Shown here piece by piece: positions 1 through 10,006 of a stretch of 51,455 bases of DNA (positions are counted from its first letter, which is position 1; each line of letters starts with the position of its first letter). The notes beneath the pieces were generated by a model, which was not told where the DNA came from, did not search any database, and worked only from the letters and a program-made list of their open reading frames with translations. The stretch spans positions 1 to 51,455 of the forward strand of contig PEAK01000027.1 in NCBI GenBank assembly GCA_002753515.1. Reading direction: 5' to 3'. Made by a program: the position numbers and the translations under genes. Source of the stretch: Magnetococcales bacterium. GTDB lineage: Bacteria > Pseudomonadota > Magnetococcia > Magnetococcales > UBA8363.

Positions 1-860
1 GGTTGCGGCGTCGGTTCCGGCGTCGGTTCCGGCGTCGGCTCCGGCGTCGGCTCAGGCGTCGGTTCCGGCGTCGGTTCCGGCGTCGGCTCAGGCGTCGGTT
101 CCGGCGTCGGCTCAGGCGTTGGCTCCGGTGTCGGCTCAGGCGTCGCCGCTGCCGTAGGTTCCGGCGTCGGCTCAGGCGTCGGTTCCGGCGTCGGTTCCGG
201 CGTCGGCTCCGGCGTCGGTTCTGGCGTTGGCTCCGGCGTCGGTTCCGGCGTCGGTTCCGGCGTCGGCTCAGGCGTCGGCGCTACCGTCGGTTCAGGGGTC
301 GGCGCTGCCGTAGGTTCAGGCGTCGGTGCTGCCGTAGGTTCCGGCGTCGGCGCTACCGTCGGTTCAGGAGTCGGCGCTGCCGTAGGTTCAGGCGTCGGTG
401 CTGCCGTAGGTTCCGGCGTTGGCGATGCCGTAGGTTCCGGCGTCGGCGATGCCGTAGGTTCCGGCGTCGGCGCTACCGTAGGTTCCGGCGTCGGTGCTGC
501 CGTAGGTTCAGGCGTCGGTGCTGCCGTCGGTTCCGGCGTTGGCGCTGCCGTAGGTTCCGGCGTCGGCGCTACCGTAGGTTCAGGGGTCGGCGCTACCGTA
601 GGTTCAGGCGTCGGCTCAGGCGTCGGCTCCGGTGTCGCCGCTGCCGTAGGTTCAGGCGTTGGCGCTGCCGTTGGCTCCGGTGTCGCCGCTGCCGTTGGCT
701 CCGGTGTCGCCGCTGCCGTAGGTTCAGGCGTTGGCGCTGCCGTTGGCTCAGGCGTCGGTGCTGCCGTTGGCTCAGGCGTCGGCGCTGCCGTTGGCTCAGA
801 GATCGGCACTACCGTCGGCTCAGGCGTTGGTGCTGCCGTTGGCTCAGGTGTCGGCGGGTT
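1..860. repeat. Tandem repeat, 24-nt and 12-nt periods, coding
   Basis: The array encodes the PTPEPT spacer on the minus strand. Roughly 270-860 is built of 24-nt units (PTPEPTAA with A/V/S/P substitutions). Roughly 1-270 is mainly 12-nt units (PTPE), interrupted once near 144-160 by an AA insertion. Unit length is always a multiple of 3, so expansion or contraction keeps the frame. There are no unique spacers between units, so it is not a CRISPR. Confidence 0.9.
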
Positions 861-1376
861 GGTAACCGGAGGAGCGGTCACCGCAGGCGTTTCCCTGACC
901 GCAGCATCCGCAACCGGGATACCCACATCGGGTTGATTTCCAGGTAACGTCGTCGGTTCCACCCTTTCTGGAGCAACCGGTTGACCCTCAGGGGCACCCG
1001 AAACCGGAAATTGGATCGGTTCATACTCGGGAACATGGGTCGGTGGTGGTGGCACGGGATCCTCAGCCCCACCATTCGGGTTGTCAATAGGCGGTACAGT
1101 CGGCAATGGCGATGCTTGATCCTCAACAACACCAACACCACGCAGTCCAACCTGATGTACCTCCTCCTCCCGGGGAGGTGCTTCAAACTTGACGAAGTCG
1201 GGCTGCAAATTGGCCTTGTCAGAATGGTCGGAAGCATCAATACGACCCGCATGCTCAATAGCATCTCCAGGTCCCGATTCCGCCGTGTTCGCATGGCTGA
1301 GGGATGTCAAATCGTCCAAAACCTGGGCAGATTCTTTTTGTTCAGCAGTCACAGTGTTTTGATTGTCTTCAGCCAT
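1..1376 (-). CDS. Giant Pro/Thr/Glu-repeat protein, N-terminal part (runs off window)
   Basis: An open frame reads leftwards from ATG at 1376 to the window edge with no stop, giving at least 458 residues. The first about 170 residues are acidic and non-repetitive, beginning MAEDNQNTVTAEQKESAQ, with no signal peptide or membrane segment. From about position 860 the protein becomes an uninterrupted array of PTPEPTAA-type units that later collapses to pure PTPE. Such Pro-rich spacers are common in very large surface or type I-secreted adhesins, which also lack an N-terminal Sec signal. That role is inference, because the C-terminus with any calcium-binding or secretion motifs lies outside the window. 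The plus-strand Arg-rich reading of the same repeat is an artefact. The upstream 311 nt are AT-rich and probably hold the promoter. Confidence 0.72.
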   Translation of the reverse strand, partial: MAEDNQNTVTAEQKESAQVLDDLTSLSHANTAESGPGDAIEHAGRIDASDHSDKANLQPDFVKFEAPPREEEVHQVGLRGVGVVEDQASPLPTVPPIDNPNGGAEDPVPPPPTHVPEYEPIQFPVSGAPEGQPVAPERVEPTTLPGNQPDVGIPVADAAVRETPAVTAPPVTNPPTPEPTAAPTPEPTVVPISEPTAAPTPEPTAAPTPEPTAAPTPEPTAAATPEPTAAATPEPTAAPTPEPTAAATPEPTPEPTPEPTVAPTPEPTVAPTPEPTAAPTPEPTAAPTPEPTAAPTPEPTVAPTPEPTASPTPEPTASPTPEPTAAPTPEPTAAPTPEPTVAPTPEPTAAPTPEPTAAPTPEPTVAPTPEPTPEPTPEPTPEPTPEPTPEPTPEPTPEPTPEPTPEPTAAATPEPTPEPTPEPTPEPTPEPTPEPTPEPTPEPTPEPTPEPTPEPTPQ

Positions 1377-1810
1377 TGTAAGATCCCTCACAAATTATCA
1401 TTATTTATTATACAATTGCCCTTGCAGCATCCCTGTCACCCCATCGATGTGCATCCAACCACGGCTACACCGATCTAGTGTGCATAGTATTTGTTGCAGA
1501 TGCAAAATTCCATGTGCCATTGGTTATACTATTTTTTAATAGTTGAACCAGCCCCCTGTGCCATGTTAACATATCAAATTGATATTGCTTGAATTATTCT
1601 ACGAATTTTAGAAGCATATCCAAGAACGATTTCATTCAACACTAAGAAAAATGCCAACGAACGTGACCCATCCCGAACAGCAAAACAGTGACGTATTGCT
1701 TGACTTGGGAACGGACAGCGGTATATCCACATTCTGCAGGCTTTGGGCGGGTCTGCCATCATCACAGTCCGATCATGCGTGGTCGTGCACGTCATAAGGT
1801 TCCCCCACCG
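1377..1810. other. AT-rich intergenic region between divergent genes
   Basis: This stretch separates the giant repeat protein (-) from the helicase gene (+). It is clearly more AT-rich than its surroundings, with TATTTATTATACAATT-like stretches near 1400-1415 that could hold the promoter of the minus-strand gene. The open frame of the helicase extends upstream to 1688, but that part shows no family similarity and is treated as untranslated. No RNA gene or hairpin terminator was recognised. Confidence 0.45.
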
Positions 1811-3199
1811 ATGGTTCGCATTGAATTCGACCAGGGTACGTTGACACTCCATGGCAACCCCGATGCCTTGGCCCCGGTTGCACAATACGTCCTGTGGGAC
1901 GAACGAACCCAATGTTTCCGTTCCGAGGGCATCCATTACGGCCCCATCCTGCTCACCCTGCACAAACTTAAAATCCCCTTTACCGACAATGCTCGACGTT
2001 TTGCGACCCACCCTCTGGCCCCGCACAACGATCCCCCCCCGCGACCACACCAGAAAGAAGCCATCGAAGCCTGGATTGCTGCTGATAGACGTGGGGTGGT
2101 CGTACTCCCCACCGGAGCCGGCAAAACGCTGGTCGCCCACATGGCCATCGCCCATGTGCGCCGTGATACCCTTGTGATCGTCCCCACCATTGATCTTATG
2201 ATGCAGTGGCACGACCGTCTGGGCCAAAGTTTTGGGCTGACGATCGGGCTGTTGGGAGGGGGTAGCCGAACCCTGGAAACCATCACCGTCAGCACTTACG
2301 ATTCGGCCATTATCCATATGGATCGCATCGGCAATCGCTTTGGCCTGATTATTTTTGACGAATGCCACCATCTCCCCGCGACGAGCTCCCGTCTCATGGC
2401 CACCATGGCCATCGCCCCCTTCCGCCTGGGACTCACCGCCACGCCCGAACGCAGTGATGGTACCGATGGTGATTTGATTCATTTGATCGGCCCGCTGTGT
2501 CATCGTTCGGAAATTGCGGATTTGGAAGGAGAATTTTTATCCCCCTATCTTTTGGAATCCATTCCCATTTATCTGGATGACGATGAGCGGACCGCCTACG
2601 ATGCCGCTTACCAACAATACTATGAGTTCAAACGGGCCAGTGGCATCAGTTTTCGCGACCCTCACGGGTGGAGTCAGTTTGTCAAATTATGTGCCCGCTC
2701 CCAGGAAGGACGCCAAGCCTACGCCGCATACCGCATGCAGAGAAAAATCGCCTTTGCCAGCCGCGCCAAGTTACGCGCCATCTGGCGTCTGCTGGTCCGC
2801 CATCGCCAGGAGCGCATTTTGCTGTTCACCGATGACAATGCCACCGCCTATACCATCGCCGAAACCTTTTTTTTACCGGTTATCACCCACAACACCCGCG
2901 CCGGTGAACGCGCCCGACTGTTGGAAGCCTTTCGCGATGGCAGCCTGCCCTATCTCGTCAATTCCCGTATCCTGAACGAGGGCATCGATGTCCCGGATGT
3001 GGCCGTGGGTATTATCGTTTCGGGTCGTGGGTCGGTGCGCGAACACGTACAGCGCCTGGGAAGGATTCTCAGGCCCCGAGCCGGCAAACAGGCCATTTTG
3101 TATGAAATGGTTTCTGAAGATACCCGGGAAACCTTTACCGCCGAGCGCCGACGCCAACATGCCGCCTACCAAAAATCCACCCCGGAAATCACCGGGTAA
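1811..3199 (+). CDS. XPB/Ssl2-like superfamily 2 DNA helicase
   Basis: This is an ATP-dependent DNA helicase of the XPB type, 462 aa from the chosen start. Motif I (PTGAGKT) is at about residues 100-107, the DEAH-like box appears as DECHH near residue 182, motif III reads LTATPER, and motif VI reads QRLGRILRP near the C-terminus. An in-frame upstream ATG at 1688 would add 41 residues of unlikely sequence, so MVRIEFDQGTLTLHG at 1811 is preferred. The next gene starts 11 nt after the stop and encodes a DUF790 protein. In archaea the homologue of that protein, Bax1, is a nuclease that binds XPB. A joint role in DNA repair or foreign-DNA processing follows by inference. Confidence 0.88.
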   Translation: MVRIEFDQGTLTLHGNPDALAPVAQYVLWDERTQCFRSEGIHYGPILLTLHKLKIPFTDNARRFATHPLAPHNDPPPRPHQKEAIEAWIAADRRGVVVLPTGAGKTLVAHMAIAHVRRDTLVIVPTIDLMMQWHDRLGQSFGLTIGLLGGGSRTLETITVSTYDSAIIHMDRIGNRFGLIIFDECHHLPATSSRLMATMAIAPFRLGLTATPERSDGTDGDLIHLIGPLCHRSEIADLEGEFLSPYLLESIPIYLDDDERTAYDAAYQQYYEFKRASGISFRDPHGWSQFVKLCARSQEGRQAYAAYRMQRKIAFASRAKLRAIWRLLVRHRQERILLFTDDNATAYTIAETFFLPVITHNTRAGERARLLEAFRDGSLPYLVNSRILNEGIDVPDVAVGIIVSGRGSVREHVQRLGRILRPRAGKQAILYEMVSEDTRETFTAERRRQHAAYQKSTPEITG

Positions 3200-3210
3200 A
3201 GGCTTGAACC

Positions 3211-4437
3211 ATGCTGACCAAGGAATTGCTCCGTTTCAACCGTCGCCGGGATGGACGCATCCTGCCCCGCTTCATCGACACCAAAAGTCGGGATTATCTG
3301 AATCTCGCTGATGAATTGATCACCATTTACAGCCAGTCCATCGGACTTGGCCACGACGAAATCAATGAGATCATCCAACCAGTCATGGATGCCAGTCGAT
3401 CTTCGCTGATCGCCAAGGGGATCAACAAACTCTTGCTGGACCGTTGCGAATTCCTGGAACCCGATCCCAAATTGGAAGAAATCCGCTGGGCCACGTTCAA
3501 GGAAGCCGCCCAACGCCTCTCCGCCCCGATCGTGGGTCACCTGGAAGCCTTTCGCGAAGGGGTGGCGCAAGCGATGGGGATGACCACGGAGAGCTTGACC
3601 ACGACTTTGTTTTCCGACCTGGCCAATCGCCAAACATTACAATCTTTTCGCCCCCTGAAAGGGCAACAAGTGTTACACCGCTACAACATGGCCCTGGCGC
3701 AGGGTCTCCTGTTGGGAACAAGCCATCTGGAATTGGAAATCGTTTCCCCCGATGTGGGGCGGCTGCGGCAATTTTTCCGGCAACTCAAATTTTTCCGCCT
3801 GCTGGCAACCATTCGTCCACTGGCGCCGGACCATTATCACATCATCCTCGATGGCCCTTTAAGTTTGTTCGACATGGTGCGTAAATACGGCCTGCAATTC
3901 GCCTCCATCCTGCCGGCGGTCTGCCATCTGGAGAAATGGTCGTTGAAAGCCGAAGTCCGACCCGCCGGCCAAGGGGCGGGTCAGTTACTGCTGGATCAGG
4001 ATTCGGGTTTGGTATCGCACTATTCGGCCAGCAGCAGTTACGTCCCCCCGGAATTTGCACGCTTCGCCACGCAATTCACCACGGAAGCCACCGATTGGAC
4101 CATCCTGCCTGAAGTCCATCCCCTGCACCTGGACGCCAATGATCTCATCGTTGCCGACTTCACGTTTCGTCACGTCTCCAAACTCATCGTCCACATGGAA
4201 CTGTTTCACCATTGGCACAAGGCCCCCCTCCTCCGGCGCTTGTCACAATTGGAAACGATCAAAAAAAGAAAATCCACCCCCAACCTCATGGTTGCGGTGG
4301 ATCGATCCCTGGCCAAAAACCCGGAAATCACCGAAACATTGCAGCAATCCCCTTATTTCCAAAAGTTTGGCCTGCCGTTTAACGAATTCCCTTCGGTCAA
4401 ACGGGTGGTCAAAACACTCGAAAGCTTTCTGCCATAA
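3211..4437 (+). CDS. DUF790 / Bax1-like nuclease, partner of XPB helicase
   Basis: This 408-aa protein matches the DUF790 family, whose archaeal member Bax1 is a structure-specific endonuclease working with XPB. The N-terminus (MLTKELLRFNRRRDGRILPRF) is typical. The C-terminal third carries the nuclease core: LIVADFTF with Asp316 and MELFHHW with Glu330, a spacing that fits a PD-(D/E)xK-type metal site. It follows the helicase by 11 nt and is almost certainly cotranscribed and cofunctional with it. Biochemical activity in bacteria is not shown here. The stop is followed by a 150-nt gap before the next gene. Confidence 0.82.
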   Translation: MLTKELLRFNRRRDGRILPRFIDTKSRDYLNLADELITIYSQSIGLGHDEINEIIQPVMDASRSSLIAKGINKLLLDRCEFLEPDPKLEEIRWATFKEAAQRLSAPIVGHLEAFREGVAQAMGMTTESLTTTLFSDLANRQTLQSFRPLKGQQVLHRYNMALAQGLLLGTSHLELEIVSPDVGRLRQFFRQLKFFRLLATIRPLAPDHYHIILDGPLSLFDMVRKYGLQFASILPAVCHLEKWSLKAEVRPAGQGAGQLLLDQDSGLVSHYSASSSYVPPEFARFATQFTTEATDWTILPEVHPLHLDANDLIVADFTFRHVSKLIVHMELFHHWHKAPLLRRLSQLETIKKRKSTPNLMVAVDRSLAKNPEITETLQQSPYFQKFGLPFNEFPSVKRVVKTLESFLP

Positions 4438-4533
4438 GTGATCGATGTCGCACCCTCATGGCACGGGAATGGTCACATCGGGGCACAATCTTTGCTTTGG
4501 CCCCGGGCCATTGGTAATACGAGAAAGCTCTAC

Positions 4534-4559
4534 CGTACACTGCCCGTACATGGTATCAT
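4534..4559 (+). promoter_or_regulatory. Possible operator/-10 of the TA operon
   Basis: CGTACA occurs twice (4534-4539 and 4545-4550), 11 bp apart, which is one helical turn. TATCAT at 4554-4559 could be a -10 box. TacA-type antitoxins usually autoregulate by binding repeats at this position. No good -35 box was seen, so this remains a suggestion. Confidence 0.3.
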
Positions 4560-4587
4560 GGTCCCAAAGACCAAGGAGGAAAGCATC

Positions 4588-4893
4588 ATGACCACGATAA
4601 ACCACGCGATAGCAACGTCACGGAATGAACGCATCGATTTGCGCGTTACCACCGAACTGAAGAGCATATTGGTTCGGGCTGCATCCCTGGCCGGGATGTC
4701 CGTTTCCAGTTTTTTGGTCTCTGCCGCATCGGACAGGGCCAGGGAAATTCTTGCCGAGCATGAGAAGATCACCCTTACGCCACAGGATTGGCAGGTCTTC
4801 CTCGCCGCCCTGGACCGTGACGATCCTCCCAGCCCCCGGTTGCGGGAAGCAGCCCAAAACTATCTGGAGCGGCGTCAGGGCAATGGCTCCTGA
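4588..4893 (+). CDS. DUF1778 (TacA-like) antitoxin
   Basis: This is a 101-aa ribbon-helix-helix antitoxin of the DUF1778/TacA family. The N-terminus (NERIDLRVTTELKSILVRAA) forms the DNA-binding RHH fold. The C-terminus (LTPQDWQVFLAALD) is the toxin-neutralising tail typical of the family. The start at 4588 has a strong AAGGAGG Shine-Dalgarno at 4573-4579; the frame is open upstream to 4438 but that part is not family-like. Its stop overlaps the start of the GNAT gene by 11 nt, the usual arrangement for these modules. Confidence 0.9.
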   Translation: MTTINHAIATSRNERIDLRVTTELKSILVRAASLAGMSVSSFLVSAASDRAREILAEHEKITLTPQDWQVFLAALDRDDPPSPRLREAAQNYLERRQGNGS

Positions 4894-5398
4894 TTGGCGC
4901 ATCGAGCCCCTGGCACGTCATCACCCGCGAAAACACTTTGCCTGCGGGGAACCGGAACTGGACGACTATCTGGCCCGTTATGCCCGCCAACACCAGGAAT
5001 CGGGAGTGGCGCGCATTTTTTTGGCGGTGGACGATGCCCAACCGGAACGGGTGTTGGGTTACCACGCCTTGGCCATGGGAAGTATCGCCAAAACCCATCT
5101 TCCTGCGGAGGATGCCAAACGCTTTCCATCGTTTCCCCTCCCTGTGGCTCGTGTGGTACGGTTGGCGGTGGATCGATCGGTGCAAGGCCAGGGACTTGGG
5201 GACCACCTGTTGATGGACGCTTTGTTCCGTTGCCTGCGGGTTGCGAATGACGTGGGCTTGGTGGCGGTGGTGATCGACGCCAAACACGAACGGGCACGTT
5301 CCTTCTATGCCCGTTATGAGTTCACCCGCCTTCCCGGTCAACCCCTGACCTTGTGGCTGCCGATAACCACCCTGAGGTTGCTGTTTGCAGGTCAGTGA
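4883..5398 (+). CDS. GNAT-family (TacT-like) toxin
   Basis: This is a 171-aa GCN5-related acetyltransferase. TacT-type toxins acetylate the amino group of aminoacyl-tRNA and block translation. The acetyl-CoA loop is visible as DRSVQGQGLG (Q-x-x-G-x-G), and the conserved Tyr appears in SFYARYEF near the C-terminus. The N-terminal FACGEPELDDYLARYA segment is characteristic of the toxin subgroup. It overlaps the DUF1778 antitoxin by 11 nt. Which tRNA it targets cannot be read from the sequence. Confidence 0.9.
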   Translation: MAPDWRIEPLARHHPRKHFACGEPELDDYLARYARQHQESGVARIFLAVDDAQPERVLGYHALAMGSIAKTHLPAEDAKRFPSFPLPVARVVRLAVDRSVQGQGLGDHLLMDALFRCLRVANDVGLVAVVIDAKHERARSFYARYEFTRLPGQPLTLWLPITTLRLLFAGQ

Positions 5399-5472
5399 AA
5401 GATGACAACGTCACCTGCCGGAACAGCGGGTTTCAAGACGAAAAATGTGGTATGTCTTGTTCCACAAACCAA

Positions 5473-6555
5473 TCAACCTCCTGACGATTGCCCCACCTTG
5501 TCCAATGTTTCCCGGGCAATGCGATAACCGATCTCAGAACGCTTCAAGATGGTTTCTCTGGTGAAATCGGTCCCGGGAACCAAAGCCAACTCACGGAGGG
5601 AATATTTTTCCGTCAACTCAATAAAAACCGGAGGGGGAACGGGTTGATAAGACAAAAGATCCTTGAAACCCGGATCCTCACGCAGGGGACTATCCGTGGG
5701 GAGACCCCGGTCCATTTTTTGGGCGAACTCACGGAATCTGTTTATTTTTTCGTACATTTTCCGGTCGAAATCAATCTTGGACTCAAAAGAGATGCTCATT
5801 TTACGGTCGTTCACCTCCAACATATTTTTCGGCACCACGCCGCGATGGGGGAACAATGAGAACACATAGACCGACCGCCGGTATTGTTTGTCAGACGTAT
5901 TTTGATACCCGTTCAAAGCCCGGAACGCTGGCTTGAGAGGCGTATTGTCGAACAAGCCACCATCCCAATAAAATTGGTGATCGATTTCCACCATGGGAAA
6001 GCCGGGTGGTAGAGCGCCGCTGGCAAGGATGTGCAGGGCGCTGATCCGCCGACGCTTGCTCGGTCCATCACCCGTTGCGGCCGCCCCGTCATAATTGGCG
6101 AAGACTTCCAGCAATCCTGTCTCGACATTGGTGGCCGTCACCGCCAAACGCATGGGGCCATCGTTCAGTTTGTCCCAATCGACCAAGTCGTTCAGGGTGT
6201 TTTCCAACAAGGTGGTAACGGCAAAATGGGTTTGCGTCAGAGGGGAAAAAAACAAACCCGGATTGGTATAATACATGCCGGGATTGAAAGAGAGTGACAA
6301 CAGATGATGCAACCCTTGTGGAAGCCCGGGCATGGGCACCGCACTGATACGACTCCACAACGCATCCAAAGCCGCTGGTGGATCATTATTACGGCACCCC
6401 GCGACAACCGCCGCATTGACCGCCCCAATGGAGACCCCGGTCACAATGTTGGGCGTCACCCCCTGATCCCACAAAGCCTTGAAAGCCCCATACTCATAGG
6501 CACCAAAGGCACCGCCCCCCTGAAATACCATCGCATTGATCGTTTCCATTGTCAT
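5473..6555 (-). CDS. Patatin-like phospholipase
   Basis: This 360-aa patatin-family acyl hydrolase uses a Ser-Asp dyad. The oxyanion loop GGGAFG lies at residues 13-18, the nucleophile elbow GVSIG holds Ser42, and the catalytic Asp198 is in the DGG motif (WDGGLFDNTPL). No signal peptide is seen, so it is probably cytoplasmic or delivered by another route. The start at 6555 is supported by GGAG 9 nt upstream. It is convergent with the toxin gene and divergent from the PEP-mutase-like gene. It could act in membrane lipid turnover; the substrate is unknown. Confidence 0.88.
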   Translation of the reverse strand: MTMETINAMVFQGGGAFGAYEYGAFKALWDQGVTPNIVTGVSIGAVNAAVVAGCRNNDPPAALDALWSRISAVPMPGLPQGLHHLLSLSFNPGMYYTNPGLFFSPLTQTHFAVTTLLENTLNDLVDWDKLNDGPMRLAVTATNVETGLLEVFANYDGAAATGDGPSKRRRISALHILASGALPPGFPMVEIDHQFYWDGGLFDNTPLKPAFRALNGYQNTSDKQYRRSVYVFSLFPHRGVVPKNMLEVNDRKMSISFESKIDFDRKMYEKINRFREFAQKMDRGLPTDSPLREDPGFKDLLSYQPVPPPVFIELTEKYSLRELALVPGTDFTRETILKRSEIGYRIARETLDKVGQSSGG

Positions 6556-6789
6556 CGTGACTGCTCCACAGTTCCTTTTCGCTATTTTAACAACAACTGG
6601 CGATTGGAATATATCAAAAATATTTCAATTGCAAAATAAAAAACTCACTTTGCAAAATATCATACGAACACGATGCCTCCCGAATCCCACATCGTTGCTT
6701 CCGATGAGCCGATGTGGAAGACTGGTTGCTCAGGATCGCGAAGCCTGTAGTTCACGTTGGCATCCGCCACAACCATTCGGGAGTCACCC

Positions 6790-7656
6790 ATGACAGCAGG
6801 ACAACGATTGCGGCAGGAGCTTGGCCAACCCGGGATCAGGATTGCGCCAGCCGTCTATGATTGCCTGGGTGCCATCATCGCCGAGCAGGTGGGATTTGAC
6901 TTGATATTTTCGGGTGGGTTCAGCATTTCCGCCTCAAGATTGGGAAAACCCGACTTGGGGTATCTCACCGCCACCGAAATGATTGACACCGTCAGCGCCA
7001 TTACCCGGGCCACCAATCTGCCCGTCATCGCCGATATGGATACCGGGTATGGCAATCCCCTCAACGTCATACGCACTGTGGAAGATGCCCTGGGTGCCGG
7101 GGTGGGGGGTATCATTCTTGAGGATCAGGCTTGGCCCAAACGTTGCGGCCACATGGAAGGCAAACAGGTCATCGATTGTTCCGAACACGTTGAAAAGATT
7201 GCCGCCGCCCGCTTCGCCGCCGCCGACAGCGGTCTGGTCATCGTCGCCCGTACCGATGCCCGCGCCATCCACGGCCTTGAAGAAGCCATCCGACGGGGGG
7301 AACACTACCTCAAGGCGGGAGCGGACATGCTGTTCATTGAAGCGCCCCGGTCACGGGACGAACTGGCCACCATCGCCCGGCATTTCACCGGGCATCATCT
7401 TTTTGCCAACATCATCGAGGGTGGCAAGACACCCAATCTTTCCGCACAGGAACTCGAAAGCATGGGTTACAAGGTGGTTGTTTTCGCCCTCTCCGGCCTT
7501 TTTGCGGTTACCGAGGCGTTACAACAGTGTTTCACCCATCTGAAAAATCATGGGACAACTCGTGGGCTGGCCCACACCATGGATTTCAGCGCCTTTGAAC
7601 GGGTCATCCAGTTGGACAAACACCAATCCCTGGAGCGCAGGTTCCGGACCAAATAA
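6790..7656 (+). CDS. Isocitrate lyase / PEP mutase family enzyme
   Basis: This is a 288-aa (beta/alpha)8 enzyme of the isocitrate-lyase/phosphoenolpyruvate-mutase superfamily. Signatures seen are FSGGFSISA (substrate loop), ADMDTGYGNP (metal-binding acidic residues), the LEDQAWPKRCGH active-site loop with the family KRCGH motif, and ARTDAR. Its length fits oxaloacetate decarboxylases, 2-methylisocitrate lyases and carboxyphosphonoenolpyruvate mutases, which cannot be separated without phylogeny. The ATG at 6790 has GGGAG just upstream and is preferred over an in-frame TTG at 6757. No methylcitrate-cycle neighbours are present. Confidence 0.85.
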   Translation: MTAGQRLRQELGQPGIRIAPAVYDCLGAIIAEQVGFDLIFSGGFSISASRLGKPDLGYLTATEMIDTVSAITRATNLPVIADMDTGYGNPLNVIRTVEDALGAGVGGIILEDQAWPKRCGHMEGKQVIDCSEHVEKIAAARFAAADSGLVIVARTDARAIHGLEEAIRRGEHYLKAGADMLFIEAPRSRDELATIARHFTGHHLFANIIEGGKTPNLSAQELESMGYKVVVFALSGLFAVTEALQQCFTHLKNHGTTRGLAHTMDFSAFERVIQLDKHQSLERRFRTK

Positions 7657-7704
7657 CCAATCGACAGACAAAACTCACCAGGGATGGTCCGGCATTCCCC
7701 GATT

Positions 7705-8553
7705 TCAGACATTATCCCACCCACACCGGGCCAAGCGTCGCACCATCTCGGGAGTCATTCCCCCTTGCCGCATCTGTCGCAAGGAAACAGCGCCATCGCG
7801 TTTGGCCAGCCTGCGCCCCTGGCCATCAACCAGGAGGGGATGATGCCAATATTCCGGAGTTGCCAATCCCAGCAACGCCTGGAGCAACCGGTGGACATGG
7901 GTTGCGGCAAACAAATCCTCACCGCGAATAACATGCGTGATGCCCTGGATGTGATCATCCACGGTGACCGCCAAATGGTAACTCGTCATGATATCCTTGC
8001 GCGCCAACACCACATCACCCGGCAGCACCACAGGTACCCATCCCTGGCTTATGTCGTGCCAACGCAAGGGGCCGGTCACAGCCAACGCCTTGGCAACATC
8101 CAGACGCAAAGCATACGCCGCACCACTCACCATTCTATCCTTTCGCAGGGATGCATCCAGGGAACGGCAGGTACCGGGATAAATCCAACCATCAGGACCA
8201 TGGGGGGCCTGTCCCGATGTCGCCACCTGCTCCATGATTTCCCGACGGGTACAAAAGCAAGGATACAGCACCCCTTGGCCCGCAAGGATTTCCAGGGCGG
8301 AGGCGTAGTCCCCCAGGCATTCCGATTGGTGCCGGATCGGCTCCCGCCAGGTCAATCCCAGCCAGGTCAAATCCTCCACCAGGGCCGAGGTAAACTCGGA
8401 GCGACAGCGCCCGGCATCGATATCTTCGATGCGCAAGATGAAACACCCGCCCCGCCTGCAGGCGAAATCAAAGGAGAGTAAAGCCGAACAGGCATGACCC
8501 AGGTGCAGCAACCCCGTCGGACTCGGTGCGAAACGTGTTGTTACAAGCGACAT
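7705..8553 (-). CDS. gluQ: Glutamyl-Q tRNA(Asp) synthetase
   Basis: This 282-aa paralogue of the GluRS catalytic domain lacks the anticodon-binding half. GluQ-RS glutamylates queuosine at position 34 of tRNA(Asp). Motifs seen are RFAPSPTGLLHLGHA (HIGH box), LRIEDIDAGR, a zinc-site-like stretch with CFC and a later YPGTC, and LAKRDGAVSL in place of KMSKS. It is convergent with the preceding enzyme gene (48-nt gap). Full-length gltX at 22999 supplies the true GluRS, which supports this assignment. Confidence 0.93.
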   Translation of the reverse strand: MSLVTTRFAPSPTGLLHLGHACSALLSFDFACRRGGCFILRIEDIDAGRCRSEFTSALVEDLTWLGLTWREPIRHQSECLGDYASALEILAGQGVLYPCFCTRREIMEQVATSGQAPHGPDGWIYPGTCRSLDASLRKDRMVSGAAYALRLDVAKALAVTGPLRWHDISQGWVPVVLPGDVVLARKDIMTSYHLAVTVDDHIQGITHVIRGEDLFAATHVHRLLQALLGLATPEYWHHPLLVDGQGRRLAKRDGAVSLRQMRQGGMTPEMVRRLARCGWDNV

Positions 8554-8760
8554 GGAAGCATGTCAACCGCTCATTGCGGTTGCTTCATGATGGGTTGTTA
8601 AAACGCCTGATCGACGTTGTTTCCCATGGACAAAATCAAATCGATGACATAGCCTCTAGGACAGCGTTCTTCAGTTAAGGAAAGGAAACATCCGATTCCC
8701 ATGGGGAGCCCCTGCATCCCGGTTCGATCTTCCCCTGGAATATCATTTTTTTTGGATTGA

Positions 8761-9915
<1,155 letters not shown>

Positions 9916-10006
9916 AAAACCGGTCGCCAGCGTATCCTGAAACGATCCCACTTTCGTTGACCCGGTCTGACAGACTATGGCCTGAACCTGGGGATGCTTT
10001 TGCAAC

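Noticed and set aside
1-860. Repeat array considered as CRISPR or structural satellite
   Set aside because: Units of 12 and 24 nt are contiguous without unique spacers and are in frame with a long open reading frame.
3-947. Plus-strand frame rich in Arg (RRRFRRRLRRR)
   Set aside because: It is the complement of the PTPEPT coding array; the minus frame has a sensible non-repetitive N-terminus and start codon, the Arg-rich one does not.
8562-8580. Hairpin CAACCGC-TCATT-GCGGTTG upstream of gluQ as a terminator
   Set aside because: No T run follows on either strand and no gene ends there.
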